A stretch of DNA of 64,000 bases from Himantopus leucocephalus (GCA_003993805.1 RSEF01000002.1:9616667-9680666), one strand, 5' to 3'; positions 39,060 to 51,414 are shown, counted from the stretch's first letter. Translations and numbers: made by a program. Notes: generated by a model not told the origin, from the letters alone.

Positions 39060-39620
39060 GCCTGACTTCTAACAGCACTGAAATAGATAAATGCAGCCAT
39101 TTGGGTGTCTCAGCCATGCAGACAGCCACGGGGCTAGGGCAGCGCGATGCAAGGAGGAGGCAGAGCCTAAGGGAAGGTGCATCTCCTGATGGCAGACTGG
39201 GTCCCCAAAGCCTGTCTTCAGCAGGAGGAAGTAGAGAAGGGCTTTGCCAGCAAGGCAAAGGCTTCCAACTTTAATTCTCTCTATTAATGGATCATTATCA
39301 AACGAGGAGGTTAACGAGGGTGGGAATTGCCTTGACAGTAAAGGTCTGCCCCAGGCACACCCAGGCCCTCTTCCCTGGTGGGTCAGGGAGCCCTTGCTGG
39401 CAGCAACCCTCAGGAGCTGCTGCAAAACCCAGTGGCACAGCCACTGCCAGGCACGTTGGCAAGTCCCTCTAGGACAGACCCTCTGGTAGCTGCCAGAGGG
39501 ACTTCCCCAAGCAGCTTGTGTGGGGGCAGAGAGAAGGGTCTGGTGTTTGGCATCTCCCACCGGCAGAGCCTGGTGTCCCATGTCCCCTGCTTTGCTGTTG
39601 ACCACTGCTCTCATGCACCC
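39060..39620. other. GC-rich patch with long fortuitous open frames
   Basis: This stretch is clearly GC-richer than its flanks and is open on both strands: 39069-39614 on the minus strand has 181 codons, the longest open stretch in the window, and several plus-strand frames are also open. The minus-strand product is rich in Leu, Ser, Gly and Pro with no domain, signal peptide or repeated motif. Simultaneous openness on both strands is what GC-rich, stop-poor DNA produces. I do not call it a gene. It may be an old repeat or an exon-bearing lncRNA region. Confidence 0.4.
39461..39504. other. Nested, mutually exclusive hairpins
   Basis: AAGTCCCTCT (39461-39470) is perfectly complementary to AGAGGGACTT (39495-39504). 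Within that span CCCTCTGG (39479-39486) pairs perfectly with CCAGAGGG (39493-39500) around a 6-base loop. The two stems share 39495-39500, so only one can form at a time. If transcribed this would be a small two-state RNA structure; as DNA it may simply be a decayed duplication. Confidence 0.45.
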
Positions 39621-42600
39621 CCAACCAGCATGTCTTTCAAATGCACTTCACTTACAGCTTGTTGTAGCCTTTCCAAACAGCTGCATTTTGTTTATGTTAA
39701 ATGAAATGTCCCTGAAGTACATTCTACTGTTTTCCCTGATAAGGCCATAGTATGGGTGATCACAATACCAGAAAATACCAAACAAGGTAGATTTTTATGT
39801 GCTGCCTCTGACTTAAGATCACAAATCTTTTGCCTCTTTCTGTGATTCCTCCTATACCTGAAGTGAGCAGAAGCTTTAGATTTGAGATATCTTGTTTTAA
39901 AGATGCTCAGTGAAATGAATTTCTCAATAGCACTTCTACTTCAATGTGAGCAAGTACAGAGCTGGGTGAATAACTGTGCTTTCAGTTGCGTGGCCAAACT
40001 AGAAACATAAAAACAAAGACCGTGACATTAATCTAGAAGAGAGGAAGGACTCTGCTGTTATACTTTTCTTCAGCAACTATTTAAAATTCTTCCTTCAGAG
40101 CATAGGCGGTACCCATAATGAATTTTTATTCAATACAGAACTGAAATATGCTTTTGAAATAATTTTTTCAGTCAAGATTATTAACTTTGTTTAACCCAAA
40201 TCCATCAATAATTTCAGACAACCCCAAACTGTATTTTGAGGGTACAAAATATGTAGACAAAATTATCTCTAGTTAGAACATCATCTCCTTAAAAGCATAC
40301 ATGCATCATGGATTATATTGTCTTTTCATAGTTTTACCTTGAACACCAGATCCTGAATTTCCTTATGACAACTGTTTGTTTCTTGTACTTTCACGCTTGT
40401 TATGTTTCTTGCAGCTTTGGATCTGCCTTCCCAGATAAATTTGCTAGTTCAGGTTTCATATTTTTAGAATGGTCTGTTTGGCTAAAATTACTACCTGTAG
40501 CCTACAACAAATGGTTTTTGATGCCATGGCTTTTTTCCTTTTTCTTTTTGGAGATTTGTAGGATACAAGTAAAATTTAGCAACACAAAATTTCTCAGTGC
40601 TTTTAGATTCCCCTGCCATAAATCTTCCTGCCGAAATACATGCTAGGCATGTCTTAAGAGAAATCATCTACAAGAACATGACTTGATCAGCATCCCAGTG
40701 AGATACAGGATATTTTTCAGCTAGGGAGTTAATGGATGATGATACTATATTTGGCCAGCAAAAATAATGACACACTTTCCCCTGGTCTACAAGAACTACT
40801 CCCACATTGATTTTAACTTAATATCTCTCTCATTAGGAACCTGCACAGAAGTTTGGCAGAAATACCCAAGACACTTATTGGATCATTCGCTGGTAATAAT
40901 AGATATTGCTTTTTTTCTGAGAGGGTACAGGCTAATCATAAAAAGGATAGCGTTGAAACAAAACCTTTTTACAAAATACAGATTTTTATCAACTCCATCA
41001 CTGTTGAGGTTAAATATTTTATGGAGCTAAATAAAACTCGGACTTCTCCACTTTCATGTTGTAGGATGCCGTAAAAGCTTAAGAGCCTGATTTGCCCCAC
41101 TGCTGAATGACATCCATTACGCATCAAATGCCCTTCACTTTGCAGTGGACTCTGCCTTTGATACGATCAGACTCCCAAAGCTCAGGTATCTTGATATACA
41201 ATTTCAAAATGGAAAAGTCCACACCAACAGCTGGGAGTGGCTTTTCTGGGGACCTGCTGTGGTTGAAGAACTGGATCCACATGCTCACTGGCCAAAATGC
41301 CATAAAACACTCATGCTTTTCCTTAAATTGAGCCAAGCAATTAAATATATTTCTACTTATCAACGCATCTGGTTTAATTCCATTAAACTCTACAATGTGC
41401 TAAACTTGAGCCTTGGACACGTCAGGCCAAATAAGCGCTGGCACCCAAGTGCTGTGAGCCCTTCTGATGGGATAATGAAGGGATCATCAGTCTCGTTCCA
41501 CAGCCAGGAGACCAGGAGGACACTCAGCCGGTTGCTCTTGTAGCTAAGAAAGCCACCGAAACTATTTAATGGTGACACAATTGAGACTAATAACTTGACT
41601 AATAACTGATTGCCTGATTTTTTTAAGTGCACTTGTGAAAATTAAAGCTCTGGGTCTGGGGCATGAAACCATTATCTATACAACAGCTCACAGAGAAGGT
41701 TATCTAATAACATGAGAAATCTATTAGACTCGGTGGAAGCAAGAACTAAAGGAAATAAATCATGCAATAATGGTAAATCAGATCTCTAATTATGGCCCCA
41801 CACAGGAGGCCAGAGGAAAAATACATCCCTAGGACCACTGCATGGTATTTCTCGTCCTCTCTCTCGTGTTAGAAGCATTCAATCATATCCTCCTGCCTAA
41901 ATTCCATCAATCCCACAGTAATTTCTGAACAAAACTGGCATGCTTGGGAATGAGACGACTAGTGAACACTAGTACGTTATTTCTTCTAAACTGCTCACAG
42001 ACAAGGATCCTCATACCTTTTTCTCTGCCATTGATGCTGGAAATTCCTGCATCTAAAGCCTATGAGGTCAGAGGAGCTTCAAGCCCTGCGCAACTCTTTC
42101 ACAACAGGCCAACTCTGCCTGTGATGCAGATGAGCCCACTGCTAGTGTCTGTTCTTACACACTCGCTGGTTATGTCCACAGGTGCCTTCTCTGCTGCCCC
42201 AGGGAATCTGAGCAGTGGCCCGGGCTGAGACAAAAAGGACAGAAGCAAGTGGGAGCAGATCCGTGAGGAGCTGAAGCACGTTTCACCTCTCAGTTCAAAG
42301 GCAATGGAGGAAAACACCATGTGGCAGTGGGACCCCAGAGCACGGCATTTTATTTCTCCACTGCTCTGATGCAAGACCTCTCGGAAAGCCACTCCTGTCT
42401 CCGTTTCAGCTTTGAGGGTTTTGCCAGATTTAGCATGCAAGTGTCGATTCATCTGAGAGGGAAGGACTTCAGTGCTATTTAGCATCCCTTATTTGGACAT
42501 GGGCTGCAACAATATTCCCCGAGCAGCCAAGCCCACCACCTCTCCTTCCTACCCCTCACCAGAGGCTGCATCTCATGTCCTCAAGCAGAAGCGGAGGTGT

Positions 42601-42924
42601 GCGACCTCCTCGGCCCTGAGATCTGGAAGCTCCATGAGTACCCTGCTATGGTGATGTCCTGTCTCTGAAGCACTCCCCAGGGCAGCTGGGTGTATCTGCC
42701 CGGTGCACCAAGCTGTGCTAATGCAAACACACCATCAGGAGGAGGAGACCAGTGCAGACCACCAACCGCACAGCTTACACTTACCTATACAGTGACCCAG
42801 GTAAACCTGTCTCAGTGAAATGTGCAGGTAAGCTATTAAGGATCAGATACCTAACTTCAGCATCTAGAAGGCAGGCAACATGACTTTCTCTGTAGTTCCA
42901 TTTCCAGAGGGAAATAATTTGGAT
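39621..42924. other. Non-coding DNA, nothing recognised
   Basis: About 3.3 kb without a supported gene. Open stretches at 41145-41543 (plus) and 42099-42485 (minus) have no family motif. Two donor-like CAG-then-GTAA sites lie at about 42799 and 42826 (plus), without a convincing upstream exon. Confidence 0.5.
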
Positions 42925-43695
42925 CTATTTGGAGCAGATCCTCCTGGAAACTACAATAAGGCACATGGACAAGGAGATGATCGGTGACAGCCAACATGGC
43001 TTCACTAAAGGCAAATCATGCCTGACAAATTTGGTGGCCTTCTGTGATGGGGTTACAGCTTTGGCGGATAAGGGAAGAGCAACTGACATCATCTACCTGG
43101 AGTTCTGCAAATCATTTGACACTGTCCCATACAACATCTTTGTCTCTAGAATGGAGAGACATGGATTTGATGGATGGACCAGTCGGTGGATAAGGTCGCA
43201 CTCAAAGTGTTGCTGAGACCAGTGAGGAGTGGTGTTCCTCAGGGGTCAGTACTGGGACTGGTGCTGTTTAACATCTTTGCTGGTGACATGGACAGTGGGA
43301 TTGAGTGCACCCTCAGCAGGTTTGCCAATGACACCAAGCTGTATGGAGCAGTTGACATGATGGAGGGAAGGGATGCCGTTCAGAGGGGCCTGGAGAGACT
43401 TGAGAGGTGGGACTGTGTGAACCTCATGAAGTTCAACAAGTCAAGTACAAGGTCCTGCATGTGGGTCAGGGCAATCCCAAGCACNNNNNNNNNNNNNNNN
43501 NNNNNNNNNNNNNNNNNNNNNNNNNNNNNNNNNNNNNNNNNNNNNNNNNNNNNNNNNNNNNNNNNNNNNNNNNNNNNNNNNNNNGGGGATATGGTTTAGA
43601 AGTGTTTTTTTGTCAGGTTAGGTTAATTGTTGGACTAGATGATCTCAAAGGTCCCTTCCAGCCTCAACAATTCTATAATTCTATGATTCTATGAT
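42925..43695 (+). mobile_element. CR1 LINE with decayed reverse transcriptase, interrupted by assembly gap
   Basis: This is a sense-oriented CR1 fragment covering the reverse-transcriptase core of ORF2 and the 3' end. From about 42929 it encodes the conserved finger/palm blocks ([14 protein letters not shown], then SFDTVPYNI). The GVPQGSVLG block follows from about 43226, then the catalytic box, which reads FANDTKL instead of the family FADDTKL because of an AAT codon at 43327-43329. The copy is inactive: the coding sequence switches frame at least twice (near 43190 and near 43440), the stretch between the palm blocks appears shortened, and a catalytic aspartate is lost. After the gap the sequence resumes at the ORF2 terminus (GDMV then TAG at 43597-43599), followed by the 3' UTR and the ATTCTATG-type tail at 43669-43695. 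It is 5'-truncated at about 42925. Confidence 0.93.
43485..43584. other. Assembly gap (100 N)
   Basis: Exactly 100 N, the conventional placeholder for a gap of unknown size. The CR1 sequence on the two sides is not adjacent in family consensus: the region from just after the catalytic box to the ORF2 C-terminus is missing. The true gap is therefore probably longer, on the order of several hundred bases, unless the element has an internal deletion. Confidence 0.97.
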
Positions 43696-46004
43696 CAGTG
43701 AGACATGTATCTATGAGGACTACAAATCAGAACTTGATATGACGTAGCTATCATGAGCACCACTAACCAGCAGTGCAAGCTTTCTCCAGGAGCTACACAG
43801 TCCCGCAGTAACTTTTTATTACTTTTTTTGGGACTGAGGACACTGTGTACTTGGGAATTGTCCTGGTTGGAAAGACTTCACACCAACTGGATGTGTTCAA
43901 AAATGCACCTGACTCAGTAGAAATGCAGCATAAAAATCATTGAAAGCATCTAAATAAAAGTAAATAAACCACAGAGTGGCATAAAAAATAGTGCTGAAAA
44001 CATCATCAGACTTTTAATTTTAGCTCAAAAAAAACTGTTGAGGACCCAGTTTATTAGGAAACCATGACTTCTTTTGCTGTATCTTAACCACTTTTGCATG
44101 CACAACTGTTTTCTTAGACACTCACTTTGATCCAAGACCTTTTCTAATTTCTTTCCACAGTAATCAGCATTTCTTGTTGACAGAAGGCACCTCTGCAGCA
44201 CTGTGGTTTTCCATTTAGAGGTCAGTTCAGAGGTCTGTGCATTTGCAGAGTTGTTCTCAGATGACTTCCTCTACCTGGGTGAAAGGAGAAACAAGGACTC
44301 AGTGGGTGCACTGCAGAGAGGAAGGACCGTTCTTCCTCCTTGCCCTTCTGTGGAAAGCAGAGTTCATAAAGTTTGTCTGGTTGTATCTAGATTGCTAAGG
44401 AAATGTTGCAATTCATGCTAAATAAAACAGGCCTGAGGCCAAATGACATGACCTCATCAAAGCCATGTTGCACAGCACTTGGTCCTGGGTTTCTTCTGGA
44501 CTCTCTGGTGCTGTCAAGGGGGACTGAAGACATAGTGATCATCCTTTGTGTGTGCTTCTGTAGTTCCACGTTTTTTAAATCATGTGAGGGCTGTGCCCAT
44601 CAGGGTGGTGTTTTCACAGCATGAAGCCTTTGGTAGGAATTGTTTGGATCGGGCAATGGCATGTGAGTATGTGTTTAAGGGTACAAATCCTTCTGGGATA
44701 GCATTGAAGTACTGTGTAAGGTGGAAGGAACCAGAAAGCTTGCAATCTCGCTCTTACTGCCTCTTGGGAATGGCCATGGGCACGTGCCATCCCCTGATGG
44801 GGACTAGGAAATGCCTAGTGGGGCGTCAACGTGCAATGAAACAGCGTGGATGATGGCGATGATGGGGAACCACCATAGGGTGAGCCAGCCCTGCTTCATT
44901 TGCAAACATAGACACATCCGGGGAGGTGAGATTGTCGTGAAGTAAAAGCTAAGGCCATTTTTCACCCACAGAAGAGATCCCAAATAACATGTTCAGATGG
45001 ATACTGACTGCTCCGAAAGGGTTTGCATCCCTATTTCCAGTGAAACAGCTGTGCCTACAAGGAAATCACAGAAAAAAGGTGGCTCTCCAAAGATGAAGTT
45101 TATTTCATCTGATGTACAATTTTAATGATAAAATGATATACACAGAACTTTACACTGTTTTCTTGCAGCAAGGCAAATCTAGCTAAATCTTTGCACAGTA
45201 TATCTAAAAACTGAAAAAAAAAGAAAAATAATACTAACCCTTTAATTGAAACCTTTTCCATTTACACAGAAATGAAACAGAATAAACTCCACATTTCCAC
45301 GCTCACATATTACTGTAGACATAAAAATATTCCTGTGGGATCACACAGTCAGAAATCACCTACTCAAGGGGATATGAATGATGACTTCAATAGAAGATGG
45401 ACATAAATTTTAATTAGTTGGTTATTTGATCTTGTGTTGTTAGTGATGGAGGATCTCAGAAGGGAATTAAGTATGCTTAAGACTGAAATTGCTTAGAACC
45501 AAAACACACTGCAAGGTAAGTTAGATGCCACTAAATTAAAAGAAACTTTGCACCAATTAGAGATACAATAAAATAAAATTGGCAATTACAATTAACCAAT
45601 CAAAAAATGCAAGTGAGATCAAACCAGCTATGGGGATAACTAAATTTATCCTTCACTCTAATCAGACCTGTTAAGTATTTTCAAGCACATCTGAGAAAAA
45701 GTATTAACATTTCTGGGAACATTTTCTCCTGGAAGAGACAATTTAGGAATAGAGAAACTAGGTCCAGATTTTTTGGTCTTATGTGTTTTTCGTTGCATTT
45801 CTCCTTCTATTTATATGTCCTAAGCAAAGCATCTCTTGCATCATTTATATACTTTGCTTGCTTTCACCAGTATCCCAGTCTTTCCACCTACTGTCTATTA
45901 CCTTATGTCAGGAATACCTCTAAAGTTGTCACAGCTTCAAAAAAAAGAGAGCAAATTATTTATTCTTTTATAGTTTTTCAATCAATAAAATTGTGCACGT
46001 GCAG
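43696..46004. other. Non-coding DNA, nothing recognised
   Basis: AT-rich, with no gene or repeat family recognised. Open stretches at 44203-44853 (plus) have no recognisable motif. Confidence 0.5.
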
Positions 46005-46325
46005 CTGAATATGAGGCTGGGCACGTAGGACTGCAGCCTGCTTTGGAAGGCGAAGCAGGACCAGGAGAGACGCCTGCACTCCGGCCAACCATCACCCATG
46101 CCGGGGAACGGCTGGCTCGGCGCGTGGCACAGTTTTGACCTGTGCCAAGTGTCTCGTTTTTCCCTGACAAGGTCTGGGCACAGTTCAGGGGTTGGTGTAG
46201 ACTGGGGACCGCTGCCAATAAGCAGCAGGGGATGCAGCTACTCTTCTGGGGAACGGAGAAAATTAAGCCGCATGGGTTTGAGCCATGCCAGGCCACGCCA
46301 GCTGGCCCCTGGGCCAAAGAAAACT
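46005..46325. other. GC-rich patch with local CpG cluster
   Basis: A GC-rich patch in AT-rich surroundings. About eight CpGs fall within roughly 65 bp at 46069-46130 (GGCTCGGCGCGTGGCAC is the densest part). Both strands are open for 80 to 127 codons, as expected from base composition, and no protein family is recognised. It could be a small orphan CpG cluster or promoter, or an eroded repeat. Confidence 0.3.
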
Positions 46326-47287
46326 CCCATTTATTTACTACTGTATATCTAGCTTCTACACACAAGTGTTTAGAATGTCATAGCAGCGTGTAATAAAATC
46401 AATCAGTCCTGCCTATCACTGGCACCCATTTTCCTGTTCTTCTTGCTTTTCAGCATTTGGAAATTGCTACATTCAACATTACAAAGGAGACTTCAGCTGT
46501 CTGAAATTTCTGTGGTGTTGCACAGATACACCTCAGACGTCTTTTTAACAATCGAGTCCGTATCAGATAAATGGCTGTTTAACAATGGAAAATTGCAAAA
46601 AGTATTTTAGACCTTTTGTCATATGTTTAATGACAAAAAAATATCGATGATTTAGGTGAAAATTTGTAAATAATCGAATCATCAGATAAAGCTCATGAAT
46701 GTTCTACAATGTCAAAGTAATGAACTAATGAGCCAGAATCAGCATGGACAAACTATATTCATCTTAACTAGTTATTAGAGAAGACTCGTGATGACTTTCG
46801 TCCTCACATATAGTCTCCTCTTCCCTTTCAGAAAAAAAAGGAAACCATTTGTCCAATCAACTTGCTACTGACCTTGCATTTTTCATCCTTTTTGCTCCAT
46901 CTTACATAGCTCTGGCCACTCAACATGCAAGACCATCACAATTTGTTGCCATCCTTCTACCATGTTTCTCTGTGACCTTCTTCTTTGGCAGGACGTCTGT
47001 CGGAAGCTACCTGCGCGATCTAAATCACAATTGTATTTCATTTCTCCCTTTGAATCCTCCTTTAAATATAATTTCTATTGTAGGAACAAAAAGGGCCAGT
47101 TCTCTTTTCTAATAAATATCAACAGATCCAGATGCAAAACCACAAACATCATAAAAAGGATTCCTGTTAAATCTAAGTACCTAACACCTTTTCCTTTCAT
47201 CAAATCTTCAACAGTATAGTATCAATTTACATCCTGATCCTACATGTCTACAAGCTTAAATACATGACAGTTCATACTTAAATTCAC
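46326..47287. other. Non-coding DNA, nothing recognised
   Basis: AT-rich sequence with no gene or repeat family identified. Confidence 0.5.
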
Positions 47288-47432
47288 TTTTTTCCCCATA
47301 TTTTCATTATTTTAATTCACAAATAATCTGACTGCTCCATTGCCTGAGGAAGGGAGGAAGACCTGACCCCTCTTCACGAGGGAAAAAAGGAACCATTATT
47401 TCATTGTATATTATATTACAGATGTCATTATT
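47288..47432 (+). repeat. Diverged direct repeat, copy 1
   Basis: This ~145 bp stretch aligns with 48301-48438. Shared landmarks in order are TAATCTGACT, a purine-rich GAGGAAGGGAGGAAGACCT, then ATTTCATTGTATA and finally ATTACAGATG. By eye the identity is high over the last ~105 bp and weaker upstream. It is either one copy of an old interspersed family or half of a local duplication. Confidence 0.55.
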
Positions 47433-48229
47433 TTCTTTCTGTTCAAAGTAAAGCAAGCTTCTAATGTTTGCAGAATTGGAGTTCCCTGGGCACTTGCTTT
47501 AAAACAAAGTAGAGAATTTAGGACATTCTTGGCCCTATATACATAGAAGAGTGTATGTACACTAATAATAATGATATGGAGGAACTGCAGTAAAGGAGTC
47601 GGAAAACAAAATGTCTTATCAAGCTTCATATTTAAAAATAGTCACAACCTCACAATTATAATTTGGTAAGCAAAATGTGGGTCCCTGGCAAAATAACAGA
47701 ACAACTTTTAACACAAAAAAATCTGAACACATAGGCAGAATAATAAAAAGGTGACAAATGAATCAATAAATAAGGCTGAATTTATCTAAGGCTCTTCAAG
47801 AGAGCAAATTATGCCAGATGAACTATATAGCAATTTTTATTCAAACTATTCCATTCATGGATTTTAAAGATCCTAAAGTTCTTTACAAACTAAAAACCTG
47901 CAGAAGAACCTCCGATATGTACTTAGATGTGGTTTGAAAGCAAATGGCCAAATAGTTTTTTCGCATGTAATACAGATGTGGGAGTGAAGGGAGTTCTGGC
48001 CAAAGAACTGTTAACAACTTTAATCAAAATCACTGTGACAGCTCTAAGTTTGATTTTAAGAATAAGTATGGGCAAATGCATGCGCACAGCTGTATTTAAG
48101 CCTAACTTTGAGGAATCCAGCTCTGAGGATTCGTGCAGAGTAGTTAGGACATAGGTCGTTAAGGTCTTATCTAAAAGATAATCTCCCTAAAAATAATGGA
48201 AGCCTATTGCTCCAGTCACCCAGGACTGG
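47433..48229. other. Sequence between the two direct repeats
   Basis: About 0.8 kb of AT-rich sequence with no recognisable gene or transposon protein. A 75-codon open stretch at 47927-48154 (plus) is unremarkable. Confidence 0.5.
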
Positions 48230-48345
48230 ACGAGGCATTGAAGAACATGCTTCAGGAGTAATCCTCTACTGGCAGGGGAAGAGATTAGATGGCCCAATAG
48301 CTTTTTCCATCTTTAGTTGTTATGATTGCACTGTAATCCGACTAG
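48230..48345 (+). mobile_element. Possible ancient CR1/LINE 3' end
   Basis: The string from AGATTAGATGGCCCAATAGC through CTTTTTCCATCTTTAG to GTTATGATTG resembles the 3' UTR of CR1-type LINEs, in which a GACTAGATGACC-like block is followed by a TTCCA block and a TATGATT tail. It is much more diverged than the three clear CR1 copies, and the tail has no repeat units left. This is a tentative call. Confidence 0.3.
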
Positions 48346-48438
48346 TGCCACTTGCTTGAAGAGGGGAAGAAGACCTCAACCTTGGGGGTAGGGAAGGACA
48401 CAATATTTCATTGTATACAATATTTCAGATGCTATTCT
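48301..48438 (+). repeat. Diverged direct repeat, copy 2
   Basis: Partner of 47288-47432 in the same orientation, about 1.0 kb downstream. It shares TAATCCGACT, GAAGAGGGGAAGAAGACCT, ATTTCATTGTATA and TTTCAGATG in the same order and at nearly the same spacing, with a few small indels. Its left part overlaps the possible LINE 3' end at 48230-48345, so the two copies may belong to an unidentified family with a CR1-like tail. Confidence 0.55.
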
Positions 48439-51117
48439 TCCCAGAGAGCTCCTCTCAGATTAGTGTTGTTGGGAAAGGTTTATCATTTGCATTCCCATTT
48501 CTGCAGTCAACCCAAGTAATATGATTGTGGCATTAAACTTATCCTACAAAAGGTATTTGTTTAAGACATTTCTTTTCCATTATTACTCACACAATGAATG
48601 TATGCACTAGGTTTCTAGAAGTCTGCACCAAAAACAACTTTTAAGCCCAGAATCACATTTCCTCCTCCATCGGCCTTAATTCCTCTATTGAAACTTTTTG
48701 CTGACTAGTTGAAAGGGGCCGTTCACTCACTTTGCAAAACCCAATATGCGATTTATTCCCACATTTCAAAGGAAGAATGGGAAGCTTTTAAATCTCTACA
48801 AAGGAACCGAGAAATACTGATCAAGCCCAACTGACAAGGGGACAGATGTAGGGTGATGAGTGAATTCTATAAGACGCTTTAAAATTTGGATCAGTGAAGA
48901 CAAGTGTCTTCCAGGAGTAGCAATTTGATTCTCCCCAGCACAGCTCATTTGGCTGAGTAGAAATGTGGCAATTCCTCCTTCAGTCTTCAAGAAGCACAAA
49001 CTCCATCTCAACAAGGTGGATATGTTGTAGAGATAAAGCGTACTGCAAAAGGAGGTCACCTGTGTTGTAATTTATTTGAGCTTCCAAGTCCAGAAAGCTT
49101 GAACAGCAAATGGATTTGAAACCCTTTCTCACTCAAGAATACTCCTCTTGCTGTTGCTGTCTCTGGAACTGTTTATCAGCTTCATCTACATGTTACTCCT
49201 CATGCCCTAAACTGTCTCAAGTTCTCTCCACTGTTGTATTATGCACAACATTTTTCACAATAATTTCTCAAAAACACCCCTCTCGGCTCTTCACCGCATC
49301 ATGTGGTACTTCCAGCCACACAGCAGCATCATTTGCTATCATGCTTTTAGCTCCCTGCAGAGCCATGTTTTGGTTCTGCTGTTAAAACTGAAGGATCTGA
49401 CCTGGCACTGTTTTGACAATGAATTTTACGCAAAATTTCCTACAAGATTCATCCCATTAAAAGTGGGCAGATTGCCATGACCTGCTGGGTTCCTGATCTA
49501 CTATCAAAGCTGGTGCATCCCTGAGCATTTCTTGTTCTTCTCTGACTTCATTAAGGCTCCGATCAGGGTAGGAATATGCCCACATAACGGGGAATAAAGA
49601 TTTTGGACCCCGTACGAAAAATGTGAGACCCAGTTTTGCTAACATCTTAAATCCAGTTCATCATTACAGTTGCACCATAAATAACTATTCTTACAGGTGC
49701 AAAATGGATGTAAAGAGGCAACTTCGGAGTCAGGAGTACTCTACCAATATAGGAATGGTCACAGTTTCTTAGACAGTTGAAAATCACTGGAGAATTTAAG
49801 TACAGCAACAGCAAGGTACAAATGAGCAAGGTACCCATCAGAGAAGCTCTCTGCAAGAGTAAATAAGAAACTATCTAAAGAATTTTTCACCTTCTGGCTG
49901 AGGACAGTTAATTTGTTTTCAGCAAACACAGAATTTAGTGGTTTTCCTTGAGTGATAAAAATATCTGTTCTGACATTTCTGCCACAAAACCAATTGGGAA
50001 GATATGTTGCCTTGATTTTGGGGGAAATACAGGTAATTATTGCAACGAGATTTCTGAAGAGGGTTTCTGTATATACTTTAGAACTCAGGACATTTGTACA
50101 CAATATATTTTTATTGTATTTCCTTTTTTAAGAACGAGTCAATTACTTCAAAATGTCATAGCCCTTAGCTTCCCTTTGCACAAAAGTAAACAAACTTACA
50201 ACAAACAAGTGCTCCTTGCTATCTTAAAAAATAAAGGCTCTCCTTTGCTCCACATCCTTATTACTATTATTTCATTTATTGTACTGTAACAAATGTGGTG
50301 AGGACTTGTAGTTTTTGGAGGGTAATGTAAACTGTACTTCCTCCAGTGAGCTCTGGTCTTTGTGCCCAAGAAAGGAATGCAGCAAGTGATGGAGCTGATC
50401 TGGCAATGTGGGAAGCATCCTGCCATGTCAGACCTGCCTTGTATGAAGCTGCCTCATCCTCCAAGGAGTCCAGCCTGTTTTGATGTACAGCTGTAATGCA
50501 AAATGTGTAGAGTCCTGAGGACCTCTTTCCATTTTGTCCCATTCAGCTGAAGCAACCTGAAATAAAATAGGGACCATAACCTTTGAAAGAGGAGAAATTT
50601 AGAGAGCTATTTCCATAAACGGAAATGGTTTCTGGAAAAACAACTATAAACATGAAGGGAAGAGGTAGCTCTTCTAGTTTGTTTTGTTTGCTTACCTTCC
50701 TCCAAGCGTGCTAAGGGGGGGGAAAAAGATAGGCAGACAGAAAGATGCAGACGGAGATACAGAATGTACCCATTAAGTATCTGCGAGGAATGCTTTATCA
50801 GCTTGCTCGTCGGCTGCCGAGTTGTGCATTTGAGGGCATTAGATTCCCAAGAGCAGGGATCTATAGAGGATTCCTACCTTTGGAAAAGAACAAAAACACA
50901 GAATAAAAGCCTTAATCTTATAACCCCCAATCTAGCCAACTAAATCCCCAATTAGCAATTCAAACAGATTAATATAGTCCTTCCCTCCATTAAGCATACC
51001 CGACATCATGTGGTTGTGTATTTTAAAGTTACATTTTTCTTGTGTGCAGCTCTCTTTCTCACCAAAGTTAACAATTCCTTTCAGACCATCCTACTTTCCC
51101 ATAGACTGGGAATGGAC
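48439..51117. other. Non-coding DNA, nothing recognised
   Basis: No supported gene. Open stretches at 49110-49385 (plus) and 49759-50103 (minus) have no family motif. Confidence 0.5.
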
Positions 51118-51161
51118 TCTTTTTCTTTTTTTCTTTTTTTTTCTTTTTTTTTTTTTCTTTT
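51118..51161 (+). repeat. T-rich polypyrimidine tract
   Basis: A T-dominated run broken by single C residues at fairly regular spacing. No adjacent retroposon body was identified on the minus strand. Confidence 0.85.
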
Positions 51162-51388
51162 AAGTGCAGTCAGTCTTGTTGATGTACTCTGGCAGAATCT
51201 CTTAAATTAATGCTCTCCTTTATTGTACATGTCTCCAAATGTCTGTCCACCTTGCTGTTTCCATACTGCGGGCTGTTTGCAGAGTTCCCACTGAGAGCGA
51301 TGCAAAGGGTGGAAATAGCACACTTCTGCTTGCTGGAGAACTCATTCTTATTCCTGTAAAACTTATGAGTGCTGTAACTTTCATGACC

Positions 51389-51414
51389 GTTTCTCCTCTT
51401 GCCTGAGGAGAAAC
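51389..51414. other. Perfect 10 bp hairpin
   Basis: GTTTCTCCTC (51389-51398) and GAGGAGAAAC (51405-51414) are perfect complements around a 6-base loop, TTGCCT. There is no following T run or precursor-sized extension, so a miRNA or terminator is not supported. Confidence 0.6.

Noticed and set aside
51389..51414. miRNA precursor or terminator hairpin
   Set aside because: The 10 bp stem is too short for a miRNA precursor, and terminator logic does not apply to a vertebrate genome.
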